Position numbers and translations under genes: made by a program | Source: Apiotrichum sp. Y4204 | Taxonomy: Eukaryota; Basidiomycota; Tremellomycetes; Trichosporonales; Trichosporonaceae | Reading direction: 5' to 3' | Assembly: GCA_025531455.1 (NCBI GenBank) | Contig: JAMYHL010000167.1 | Coordinates: 1-18,157 of the forward strand | Length of the DNA stretch: 18,157 nucleotides | The notes under the pieces: generated by a model | Databases searched by the model: none | What the model was told of the DNA's origin: nothing | The model's input: the letters and a program-made list of their open reading frames with translations, nothing else | Shown: positions 1 through 8,905 of the stretch, in pieces | How positions within the stretch are numbered: position 1 is the stretch's first letter | Layout of the letters: each line of letters starts with the position of its first letter

Positions 1-469
1 AGGATGAGGAGGATGAGAGGATGGGATGCAGCCTCTCCGCCTATATACGCCCCAGGTCACTCACGTGACCTGTCGAGCGAGTTGTGAAGACCCATGCGGG
101 GCGGGATTATCCAACCCTGGATAGTTGTGGCGTAGTTATGACAACCATCCGTACTTCCGGAATCGGATCCGATGCAGAGTGGACCGTTTTTCATCCGTAC
201 TTCCAGTTTCTCCCGCTCTCGGCGCTAGTGGCGCTCTCGCGCCCTTCTCTCGCGCTCTTCATGCGGTTCGAACACACCGGTTTTTGTCATGCCAAATCAC
301 AGTGATTCTGGTCTCAACAACCGTTATCAATAGTAAAGTACAATAACACGATATCACAATACGTTGGGCTGCTGGGCACAAAAGAAAACGGTGTGAGTGG
401 TGCTGGTCATTGATGAATTAGGTTATTCGCTCATTCCTCAGGACCTCTTGTACTGTACAAAGCAGGACG
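1..469. promoter_or_regulatory. Upstream region of the methyltransferase gene
   Basis: No gene is supported here; the short reading frames look like chance. Visible signals are a GGATGA-rich tract at 1-28, an inverted repeat with a CACGTG core at 53-72, a 13-bp direct repeat (CATCCGTACTTCC) at 146-158 and 192-204, and a 12-bp palindrome (ATCGGATCCGAT) at 162-173. The region presumably contains the promoter and 5' leader of the gene starting at 470. It may also hold the promoter of a gene lying to the left of the window. No element has been tied to a known factor. Confidence 0.5.
53..72. repeat. Inverted repeat with CACGTG (E-box) core
   Basis: CAGGTCAC at 53-60 is the exact reverse complement of GTGACCTG at 65-72, with a 4-nt spacer. 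The right arm and spacer together contain the palindrome TCACGTGA at 61-68, whose CACGTG core is the known binding site class of bHLH factors such as Cbf1. A regulatory role is inference. Confidence 0.5.
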
Positions 470-1153
470 ATGCCAGTCGACTACGCGTCACAATCGTACT
501 GGGAATCGCGACTCGCAAAGGAATGCGCAACTGGCTATGAATGGCTGGTACCTTCAAGCGCCATTCTCCCCATCATTTCCGCTCATGGGATTATTCACAA
601 TCGTTGCCACCATGTGCTTCACTTCGGGTGCGGATCTTCCTTTCTTGGCCGTGACCTTCAACAAGCCTTCGGATCAAGCGTCGCGGTTGTAGACGCCGAC
701 TTTGCCGTCCTCGGACTGCAGCCAGAGGCCCCGTCCTCATTCCGAGAGGTACCCTTATTGGATATCGATGTTCTTTCCCTCCACACACTTCAAGTCAATG
801 TCCCTGCTAGCGGCTGGGATCTACTGGTAGACAAGTCGACGGCTGATGCGATCTCATGTGGACCACCATGCTCGGCTCCTGACCCCGCGACCTCCCCCTC
901 ATCGGAAACCACACGGGAAGCCATTGATGTCTTGTGTGACAACCTCGCACAGGTGGCTCGAACTGGCGCTAGATGGATTAGCATTTCCTATTCATCCGAG
1001 AGATTCAACTTTTTATCCACACGACAGGACACGAATTGGCATGTTGTTTGCAAACTACCTGTCAAGCTCCTGCCGGTAACGACTCATGGATCAAACGGCA
1101 TCGTGTATCAACCCGAGACGGGCGTTTGGGCTTGGATCTTGGAACGAAGGTAG
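470..1153 (+). CDS. METTL13/eEF1A-methyltransferase-like class I SAM methyltransferase
   Basis: A single uninterrupted frame of 227 codons encodes a small Rossmann-fold methyltransferase. The N-terminus has the YWESRL...YEWL signature (residues 10-26) of the METTL13/METTL12/EFM family. Motif I follows as HFGCGSSFLG (51-60) and an acidic SAM-ribose position at VVDAD (73-77). The family hallmark DKxTxDA appears as VDKSTADAIS (120-129). The C-terminal half keeps the beta-strand WISISYSSERF and a short tail. Relatives methylate lysines or N-termini of proteins such as translation elongation factor eEF1A; the substrate here cannot be read from sequence. The start ATG has A at -3. It is the only intronless gene in the window. 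It converges on the TBL1-like gene, with 76 bp between the stop codons. A small-molecule methyltransferase is a less likely alternative. Confidence 0.82.
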   Translation: MPVDYASQSYWESRLAKECATGYEWLVPSSAILPIISAHGIIHNRCHHVLHFGCGSSFLGRDLQQAFGSSVAVVDADFAVLGLQPEAPSSFREVPLLDIDVLSLHTLQVNVPASGWDLLVDKSTADAISCGPPCSAPDPATSPSSETTREAIDVLCDNLAQVARTGARWISISYSSERFNFLSTRQDTNWHVVCKLPVKLLPVTTHGSNGIVYQPETGVWAWILERR

Positions 1154-1229
1154 ACTCACCGTAGACTCGAGCACTCGTTTGAGAAGGTGCAGATGTGTTA
1201 GCTCTGGAACAACTGACTCCATGCATAAG

Positions 1230-3684
1230 CTACAGAAGGCCACCAACATACAATGTCAGAAGTGACTTGTTATGTAGACCCAATGCCAACTGCTGCCCAT
1301 CGTTGCGCCATGCGATTGACAACTTGATAGTTAGCAAAGTTGAGAGCTCCGACGTTCATTGTTCACGTACCATCATAGGTTTGTCCCTAGTGCTTTGGCG
1401 CTCCACGTCCTCAGCTATCTCAAATTCGTGTACCGACTGCCCAGTCTGGGGAGCGTAAGTGACCGTTAGCGTTTAGCACTTACGGCGACATCCCACACGA
1501 TGACTTTGCCGTTCCATCCACCCCCTGCAACAAGCCCACTTGGACGAAGGTCACTGTTGAATGGCGAGAACGCAATCGACCCTGTCCCTGATTCCAGCCC
1601 CGGTAGGACATGCAAACGCTGTCCAGACAGGGCATCAAAGAGTTTCACTGTGGAATCCTGGCCACCGCTGAACTGTGAGCGAATCATGTAACGTACTTTC
1701 AAACTCACGCTGCAACGACCATCCTGCCGTCCTTACACATGGGACTCCATGCCAGTGTGTTCATTCGTTTGTTTTCCGTGCCGCCATCCACAACAACAAG
1801 GCGGTTTACGCAGTACTCGGATTCTGGAGATACAATAACTTGAGGATAGTCTTCGAAAGACTGTTCCTTCTCTCGAGGCTGTTTGCTCGGGGACATTGAT
1901 CTGCTCACTGTCCCGCGATCTGCTGGGTAATAAGGGAGTCTCCAGATCATGATGGTTCCGTCGTCAGATACAGATGCAAGCAGACGCTGTTGAAAGTTTG
2001 TGTCTGTTTCAGCAGGGGACCAGAGCACTCGGGTGATGTCGTCGGTATGACCCTTGAATGTAAACCGCGGTCGCCGATCGTTGGCCCGATAGATGAAAAT
2101 CGTGTGATCGTTGCCGCCAGAAGCGAAGACATCATCGTCCAACCAATCCACGTCATTAACTTCGTTGGAATGGGTTTCGAATGAGATTTGCTTTGGTGAT
2201 TGGAGATTAAAATCGAGAACGTATAAGCAGACTGTAAAGTCATCTTTGGCGGCAAGCAGAGAGGTGCCAGAAGGATTGAATTTTAAAGAGTTGATAGCTC
2301 CGCGACCGGAAGTCAAAATTCCTTGTAGTTGGCCGGATGGAGTGAACAGTCGACCAACGCCATCAGATGCTATTCAGATCAGTCGAGGCAGCAACTCTAC
2401 AAACCTACCGGTAGCAAATACAGTTCCATCAGGATGCCACACTAGAGCTGTCACCGCCTTCTTGCCCGTGTCAATGGATTTGTGGCTTATTACTGAGGGT
2501 TTTTTGACCAACTGCAAGACGTGATTCTTGGTGTCGGTTTCCGCAAAATGCCAAAGCCGGGCAGTTCCATCACTGCTGCCTGTCACCAAGACTTCCTTAT
2601 CCTTGGGATTCCAGGCGACACAGTTAACCTTAGATACATCAGATGACCACCCACATACGGCCGCATACTTACAGCATCACGATGTTCGCTCCAACTGCCA
2701 CCGCCTCCACGTTCAGCTTGCTGCAATACCTTGCCGGACTTGAGCTTAGTTTCCCCTTGGGAACGGGAGGTACCCTGTTTCGCTCTGGAATGGTCCAATG
2801 TAGACAGCTTGTCGTCTCGTGCGCGCTTGGCAGCTGGACCACGATCAGTGAGCGCTTCATCTTGAGCATTGCTGGCAAGTGCTGATGGTTCTGGTGTACG
2901 CATTGCCGTCGACGTTCTGTTTTCACGCGAGGAAGACGCTTTGGATGAAGACGGAGGTGACTCTGCGAAACCTTTGCGCTTCCCCTTGCTGATGGCCAAT
3001 GGTGGGGTATCGCGATCACGTGATGCTGGGCGATCCGAGGCAACAGACTCTGCACCTTTCATAAACTGTCCACTCCGAGGTGGGAGTGGGAATGCCTCAG
3101 GCCGCTTCGGAGGAGGGGATGCCCTCAAATCGTCATGAGCTGATCCCTCTCTGGAACAGATATGTGGAACGAGAAGATGGAAAGGAGAATGACAAGCCGA
3201 TGGAGCAACGTCCACCTGACGTGATTAGCGGAACACTTATAAAAACACAAACAGATTGGTTGGCAGCATGGTGCTCAATTTCCTCCCAACGCAACGCTTT
3301 CCACAGTTTGCGAATCAGTTCCCCTTTCGCGATTTTGCCGCTGGCAGTCCCGAACCCTTCAGGAATAGATACTTTGGGTGTGCCATTGGTTCGGGACGAC
3401 GATGTAGCTGACCGGCCAGTGGCCAATGAAGGCGCAGGGTAAGACGAGTTGAAACGCTGAAAGAGTTGGGATGATGGAAGTTCGGATTCAGATAGCAGCG
3501 TGAAGGCCGTATGGGCGAAGTTAGATTCGAGTAGGTACTGTGAGCCACATCAGAGAGTGCCATTCGGTCCTAGTCACAACAAGCATACCAGGTAGATCAG
3601 AATGTTAATTTCGTCACTGGTGATCTTGAGAGGGCCGGCGCCCATTGTGGCAGACGGGACTTGGTTTTCGGGAGTCATCCCCAT
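1230..3684 (-). CDS. TBL1/Sif2-like LisH and WD40-repeat corepressor subunit
   Basis: Eight inferred exons join to 718 aa: 3684-3589, 3537-3253, 3215-2673, 2628-2409, 2369-1709, 1667-1484, 1445-1371 and 1322-1230. Residues about 22-55 form a LisH motif (SDEINILIYL then YLLES..AHTAFTLL), the dimerisation module of TBL1 and yeast Sif2. A helical segment around 100-125 sits where TBL1 has its F-box-like region. A charged, Ser/Pro-rich linker fills about 130-295. Eight WD blades follow from about 298 to the end, with typical SSDGTARLW, SDDGTIMIW and GGQDSTVKLF strands. Family members scaffold HDAC3/NCoR-type or Set3-type histone deacetylase complexes in the nucleus. The protein is longer than Sif2 (about 535 aa) or human TBL1 (about 577 aa), mainly through the linker. 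The first in-frame ATG (3684) and an internal ATG (3645) both have strong context; I chose the first. Confidence 0.9.
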
Positions 3685-3827
3685 GTTGGGGTTCGGGCTC
3701 TTGAGAAGCGATGACAGGGAACGATGAATCTATATAAGGTTTGTATGGCAGAGAGCGGCGGTGTATGAATGTGGAAGGAGCAATGATGTGATGGACAGGG
3801 ATGGAGGTAGATAAAGGATGATTGAGA

Positions 3828-3872
3828 GATGGATGAATGGATGGATGATGGAATGGATGGATGAATGATGGA
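3828..3872. repeat. GGATG/AATG microsatellite-like tract
   Basis: An imperfect tandem array of GGATG, GATG and AATG units runs here. In minus-strand orientation it reads as CATCC-rich sequence upstream of the TBL1-like gene. It yields Ser/Ile/His-rich conceptual peptides that are not genes. Confidence 0.7.
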
Positions 3873-4195
3873 AAGGCGATATGGCGACGAAACAATCTGG
3901 ACATTCAGTGCACCAGAGTGACCCCCCGGACATCCCAGGTGATCCAGTGCATCCTGGCCCAGGACCCAGTGAGCAAGTCCTTGGGTGGCCAAGCTGCTGA
4001 TGTTGATTGCTTTCCTACGTGTTTATGTAATCTAACATGTTAGCAGGTTGGATTGGTCACGTGCTGCATGTTTATAGCCGCGTAGCTCGTGGCCTCGTGG
4101 CTCGCACCGCGTACCGCTCGTACCGCTCGGCGCTCGTTGCCGCGTTGCCTCTAGGCTGGATCCTCTACTGGAAGGCACAGTTAGTTGTTCCCCTG

Positions 4196-4227
4196 TGCTG
4201 GACGCACTCCATGCTGGACGCACTCCA
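4196..4227. repeat. 16-bp tandem duplication
   Basis: TGCTGGACGCACTCCA occurs twice head to tail, at 4196-4211 and 4212-4227, with no mismatch. It lies about 210 bp upstream of the TMEM115-like start. Confidence 0.85.
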
Positions 4228-4436
4228 TTCGATTCATTCCATGCCTTTGTCGCATTCATCAAACCTCGCATCCTCTATCATTCAAGCAGCTATAATCAGT
4301 CCTCTCCTCAATTTCCACCCGCTCTCGTATTATCACGAGCAGCACAGTTTATTTGACAGGCGGAATCGCTTAACGGAACGGAAACGGTCGACATATCTCT
4401 CTCTTCATCGCCTGCCATCATACGGTGTCTTGCCCA

Positions 4437-5642
4437 ATGGCTGCCATATCATTTGCGCCGTTTCTGCAAACTATCCCATGGGGAACTCGCATCCTTACAC
4501 TTTTGCTCTTCGCTGGATCATTGCTTCACTTTGGTCTGGCTGTGATAGTGCGGAAAGATGCCCCCGACTTGCCGATTCCCGGTCATGAAGCTCCTTGGCT
4601 TGTCCTGGTTCCGACAATAAGCTGGAAATTCCCCTGGACTTTACTCACAGCCGGATGGGTAGAATTGCATGTCATTGAGGCAAGTTCTTTGATTTATGCA
4701 TGATGGCTTACGTCCCAGTTTATCATATCACTGATGACCGTCCCCATGGCCTGTCGTTACCTGGAGCGTCTTTGGGGTATTCGGGAGCTGCTCAAGTTCA
4801 GTTTTGTGGTCATTGTGGGCTCCAATGTCATCGCATTTGGATTCTTCTGGCTTGTGTATCTTGCTACAGGCGCTGAGGCGATTGTGTGCGTCCACACGCA
4901 CAAAGTCACTACTAACTTCCACAGCTTGGGCGAGCCGTTTCACGGCATGTCCGGACTCCAATCGGGAATCCTGGTGGCGTTTACGCAGATTATTCCGGAG
5001 CATCAACTTCAACTTGGCATACTTAAGACCAAAGTCAAGGTACATCCGCCCCTTCAGCGCGTATTGACTACTTCAGACCCTTCCCGGAATGTTCCTTTTG
5101 CTATCAAACATTCTCGTGGTTATCCTCGGCCCATCCCCTTTCATTCTCATCCAGTTTGGATTTTTCATTGCCTGGCTGTATCTACGTTTCTTCAAGCTGT
5201 CAGAGAGCGGCGAGTATCGTGGAGATCGCAGTGAAACGTTTGCTTTTCAGTACTGGTTCCCTCCAATTATCCGGTGTGTTTCTTGTTGAAATGATAACAC
5301 TCGCTGATGTTTTAGTCCCTATGTGGCTGCCGCGTCAAACCAGGTATTCCGTCTGGCAGTCCGAGCCCGTGTCATCCAACCCTGGGACGAGACTCTCGGC
5401 GTGAACCAGTACTCTACTCTGCCAGGACCAGGCGGTGCGCGGGCTGAAGCCGAGAGACGACGGTGAGCTGCCTTTTGGTATACGTGTTGATGTTCAGTGC
5501 GGTCGCTCTGCGGGCTTTGGATGCTCGAATGGCATCCGCGACAGCGTCAACTCCAGCCGTGAACGTTGGACCAAAGTCAGAGTTACCTAAACCAACATCT
5601 ACGGAAACCGACTCTCAGGCCGGAAACTCTACCCACGTATAA
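4437..5642 (+). CDS. TMEM115-like Golgi membrane protein (DUF1751 family)
   Basis: Six exons join to 337 aa: 4437-4679, 4719-4885, 4925-5039, 5077-5273, 5316-5462 and 5498-5642. The family signature is strong: a first membrane helix (about 16-38), then WTLLTAGWVELHVIEF, RYLERLWG, and HGMSGLQSGILVAFTQ at about 142-158. Further hydrophobic helices lie at about 82-96, 105-129, 179-192 and 195-213. The C-terminal 120 residues are hydrophilic and presumably cytosolic. TMEM115 and its yeast relative YOL107W are multi-pass Golgi proteins with a rhomboid-like topology and no protease residues, linked to retrograde Golgi-ER traffic and glycosylation. Intron 1 appears to be GC-AG rather than GT-AG. The stop codon overlaps an AATAAA polyadenylation-like hexamer. 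The gene is convergent with the KRE6-like gene. Confidence 0.9.
4680..4718 (+). other. Probable GC-AG intron of the TMEM115-like gene
   Basis: Exon 1 must end after GAG (H-V-I-E) and exon 2 must begin TTT-ATC (F-I-I-S) to keep the family sequence in frame. The 39 nt between start with GCAAGT and end with CAG. AG|GCAAGT is the known consensus of GC-AG U2-type introns. The one nearby GT (within GCAAGT) puts exon 2 out of frame. Confidence 0.8.
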
Positions 5643-5646
5643 TAAA
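5641..5646 (+). terminator. AATAAA hexamer overlapping the TMEM115-like stop codon
   Basis: AATAAA shares two bases with the TAA stop (5640-5642). If it is used, cleavage would occur some 15-30 nt downstream, giving a very short 3' UTR and avoiding overlap with the convergent gene that ends at 5790. Confidence 0.4.
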
Positions 5647-5789
5647 CTCTTGTTGTAGGGCAGTACCAACGGGAAAGAATTGTCCTGCATACACGAAAAC
5701 ACACAAAGTAAATGAAAAAGAACAAAACGGACAAACAGGAACCCTAGCAGCCGGTCAGACTGTTCTTCTGTATGCTGTCAGTAGTCGCT

Positions 5790-7972
5790 CTAGGTGGAAG
5801 AAGAGATGCGACCTGGAAAAGAGGTCGCATAGTTTACAACACCGTCGCCAGAGGTGCGTGAATGTGCGGTAAAACTCACAGGGAAAGTGTAGCCCGCCTG
5901 TTTCCATGTCGTCAAATTGGGGTTTTGATAAGCGTTCAGATGATCTGCGATGTATTTGGCGGTTGGGTAATCGTCGGGGTCGCAGCCGATTCTACCGATG
6001 TTCTCTCGTTGATAAACTCGGACGTAATCGACATACATATAGGAAGGGAATGTCAGAGTGTCGAACTCGACAGTGGCGAAACCTTGGGAGATTCCAAAAT
6101 TGAGAATCTGCAGTATTAGTATACCTGCCTGCCTGATCAGATAGATACCATTGCCATTGGCTCCTCAGGAATGATGCGCCTGTCGATACCGGATATCGTG
6201 TCTGGTCCGACTGCATTGGCGTCCATAGTCCAAGCCTTTTTGCCATCCGCAAACCAAGTAATATAGCCATTCTCTCGGTGGTTCTTGTCTGCAAAGACTT
6301 CTACACCTGAACACTGTTAATTGACCCATAGTACTGATACTCACCATAAATGGCGAATGCGTTGCCATCATAAGCGCTTGATGGTACATCTGTCACTCCA
6401 GAAATTGCTTGCTGATAAATTCCTCCCAAGTAGGTGTTATATTCTGTGATGGTGGAATTGTAGATCGTGGTCGCAGACTCGTCGAACTGATAGGCGTGGT
6501 TGAACGGTGCGACCTGAGCTGACTGTGATACTTGTCCCACTGGTCGACTACCTTTTCGCCCTACTTGGGCCTAAGTCCGTAAGCTGTCGCACAATAATAG
6601 AACACTAACCTCAATGATATCAACTTCAGGGGCACTGCGTCCAACACCAACATTCGGTCCAGCGTGTTCGCCGCCTCTACATGTGCATGCAGACATGCGT
6701 TGGCCTGGAAGACTGCCGTCAGTCTCTCATAGTCAATATGAGATACTCACCCTGAGAGGCCTCCGCCCTCTGGTGCCATGATATAGGCTTCGCCCGGCAG
6801 TGTTTGATTCGCTAGAGTGCCGCGATCACAGCTATCATACGAGTAAGGCCAAAGGCCGTCTGTGGTGGCACCGTAGCCAGGGCGACCCAAGTTGCCCAGC
6901 GTCCAAATACCTGGCCAAAATCCGCTCACTCTAGGACTACCAGGCAATGATACCCTCACTTCGATGTAAAAGCTATACTGAAAGCACAGTTGGTTCCACG
7001 ATTGAAGCATTCCGGACTTGTAGTTAAGGTCATTAATCGCCTCATTGGTCATTGTGATCTTCAAGTTGCCGTTCTCGGTGGTGATAGTGGACGGATCATA
7101 CCATTCCAAGTCGCTTCAAGTGTTAGATCGTCTCTTAAGAGTGGGTAAATACATACCCTGTTGGCCAATAATGCAGGTCACTGAAATGTCAGACAAGACA
7201 ATCAAAATGGAAGGACGCACACTGCTTGCCAGTACGGGTCGTCGCCAGGATAGAACGTCCTTCCATCCTTATTAAACTCGTCGGAAAAAGTCAAAATGTA
7301 TTCCTGTCCGTCTGGATTGTTCCAGGTCATCTGCTCTGGAGGTGTGGCCGGATCAACGAGCTGAACAAAGTTTGGGATGAATGGAACTTGACCAGTGGCA
7401 TTGATGCCGCCAACGTTGTAGCCCCCATTATTGCTCAGTCGCTTTTCTGTGAAATATGTGATGATGGGATAGCCAGCAAACAGCACGATAAGACACAGGA
7501 GAAGAAGGAATAGACACCCAATATTGATCATGCCTCGAACGGTAAAAACTGAACCGCGCTGAGCTAGTTAGCGGCTGCATCGCAGTTAAAGCACACCTTT
7601 CGGTCGCGTTTCGGGTCGGGGTTATGCAGGTGGTCGTCAGGCTCCGGGTCATTCCAACCCCACCCGTCACCAATGGTGGATGCCCGGGAAACATACGACT
7701 GATAAGATAGACGAGAAGCACGATTGTCGCTGCTTGCGAATGAATGGGGTACTGAGAGACGTGATGGGGATTGTGCCGCGCCTGCGATTCCTAACAGTGA
7801 AGTGGACGGCGACACCGGAACCTCCGAAGAAGTTGGGCCGTACTGTTGTGAAGATGGCTGTGCTGATTAGGTTTTACTCCGGGGTTAATTGGCCACCATC
7901 GTCGGTCAGCTTCGCACAACTCACTCGGCTTCCATAGTCCAGCGTACTCCGACTGTCCGACGGGGACAACAT
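5790..7972 (-). CDS. KRE6: KRE6/SKN1-type GH16 beta-glucan synthesis protein
   Basis: Nine exons join to 612 aa: 7972-7925, 7857-7597, 7558-7221, 7180-7157, 7113-6751, 6712-6610, 6570-6345, 6306-6149 and 6107-5790. Residues 1-112 are a Ser-rich cytosolic tail. One signal-anchor helix spans about 113-138 ([11 protein letters not shown]...). A lumenal GH16 domain follows, with [44 protein letters not shown] and [14 protein letters not shown]. The catalytic EVDIIE is at 374-379 (nucleophile E374, acid/base E379). A later family block is [17 protein letters not shown]. Kre6/Skn1 proteins are type II ER/Golgi membrane proteins needed for cell-wall beta-1,6-glucan. The tail is shorter than in S. 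cerevisiae Kre6 (720 aa). Exon 4 is only 24 nt. The first exon and start are the least certain part. An out-of-frame ATG lies 5 nt upstream of the chosen start. Confidence 0.92.
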
Positions 7973-8023
7973 GGCATAGAAGTGAGAGGGGCGTCACGAG
8001 ATAGCGCGCAAGTCGACTTTGCA

Positions 8024-8065
8024 ATGCAAAGAAAAGAAACGAAAAAGAAAAAGAAACAGCAGAGG
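8024..8065 (-). promoter_or_regulatory. Polypyrimidine tract upstream of the KRE6-like start
   Basis: On the minus strand this is an almost pure C/T run (repeated CTTTTT and TTTCTTT). Such CT-rich stretches are common in fungal core promoters and just before transcription start sites. Function is inferred from position only. Confidence 0.45.
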
Positions 8066-8884
8066 GGAAGGGCGTGATTGCCACAGTATGTGTATACGAC
8101 TGTACCGGCGAGAAGATCGAATCGATTGAATCCAAGTACACAACACAGGCTGAAGGTGATGTTATTGTTGGTGCGACGGTGGCCTCTGTACGACTTGTGA
8201 CGGTGGATGGAGCGCGTGGCCGTAGTTTGATGGACAGCAAGGAGTGGGGACGGAGCGCTGATACTAAACGCACACACAGGTCAAGAGCAATAAGACTGGG
8301 ACATCAGCTGAGGAAGTAGAACACTTGGCCCCGGTCCATTCAACAGCTACGGATGGTGCTAAGTGCATCGTTGGCAGTGTACAACAGGCATGAAGCACTG
8401 CTATCTAGCCATCTAGGTCGCAAGGGCGGTAGAACTCACGTCGTGTTTTCCAGGCGCGGGTGGCGGAGCACGCTATCGACGATGACCAATGGTGAAGTGA
8501 AGTAAGTCAACTGGGCGGCGATTGTAATGTTGTCGTTGAACACTGCAGGGCCAGGTCTGATGCTGTGGTGTGGTGGTGCAGTAAGACAATGGTTGGGGTT
8601 TGTGCCGAGGTGGCAGTTAGCCTTGGTTGGGATAGGCCGGATGGGGAGAAGAGTGTGGTGTTGTTGTGAGAAGGTGATGACTCTTGTCCAAAACAATCCG
8701 ATGGTCCCTAATAAAGTACCCAAGAGACCCAAGTCAAGGCTTGTGCAGCTGCGCAACTGTGTACTGTGTGGTCCAACCACAATGTGGCGTTGAGCACTAT
8801 GGTGCTGTGATGAGTACAATGCATCTCTCCGATCTCTTCTTTCCTATGCACGCACCTATGTGTGCACGTACCAGGACGTTCCGA

Positions 8885-8905
8885 CTGCAGCTGCAGCTGC
8901 AGCTG
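8885..8905. repeat. GCAGCT hexamer repeat
   Basis: CTGCAG/GCAGCT is repeated in tandem for 21 bp, giving overlapping PstI and PvuII-type palindromes. It is a simple repeat in non-coding sequence. Confidence 0.8.

Larger units (their letters stand above)
3685..4436. promoter_or_regulatory. Divergent promoter region between TBL1-like and TMEM115-like genes
   Basis: No coding gene is supported in these 750 bases. A TATATAG sequence on the minus strand (3730-3738) lies about 45 bp before the TBL1-like start. Further left-to-right are a GGATG-rich tract at about 3828-3872, a 12-bp palindrome CTAACATGTTAG at 4032-4043, an inverted CCAAT (ATTGG, 4052-4056), and a CACGTG box at 4058-4063. Next come GTACCGCTC repeats near 4110-4128 and a 16-bp tandem duplication at 4196-4227. 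Short ATGs at about 4211 and 4240 could be upstream starts if the TMEM115-like transcript begins early. Confidence 0.5.

Noticed and set aside
250..280. GGTTCGAAC resembling a tRNA T-loop
   Set aside because: No matching acceptor stem, D-arm or anticodon stem could be folded around it.
3614..3992. Minus-strand frames upstream of the TBL1-like gene rich in Ile/His/Pro/Ser
   Set aside because: They are translations of the GGATG repeat tract and are out of frame with the LisH exon.
8436..8819. 127-codon minus-strand frame upstream of KRE6
   Set aside because: His/Thr/Pro-rich translation of a CA/CT-rich stretch, better explained as promoter or leader.
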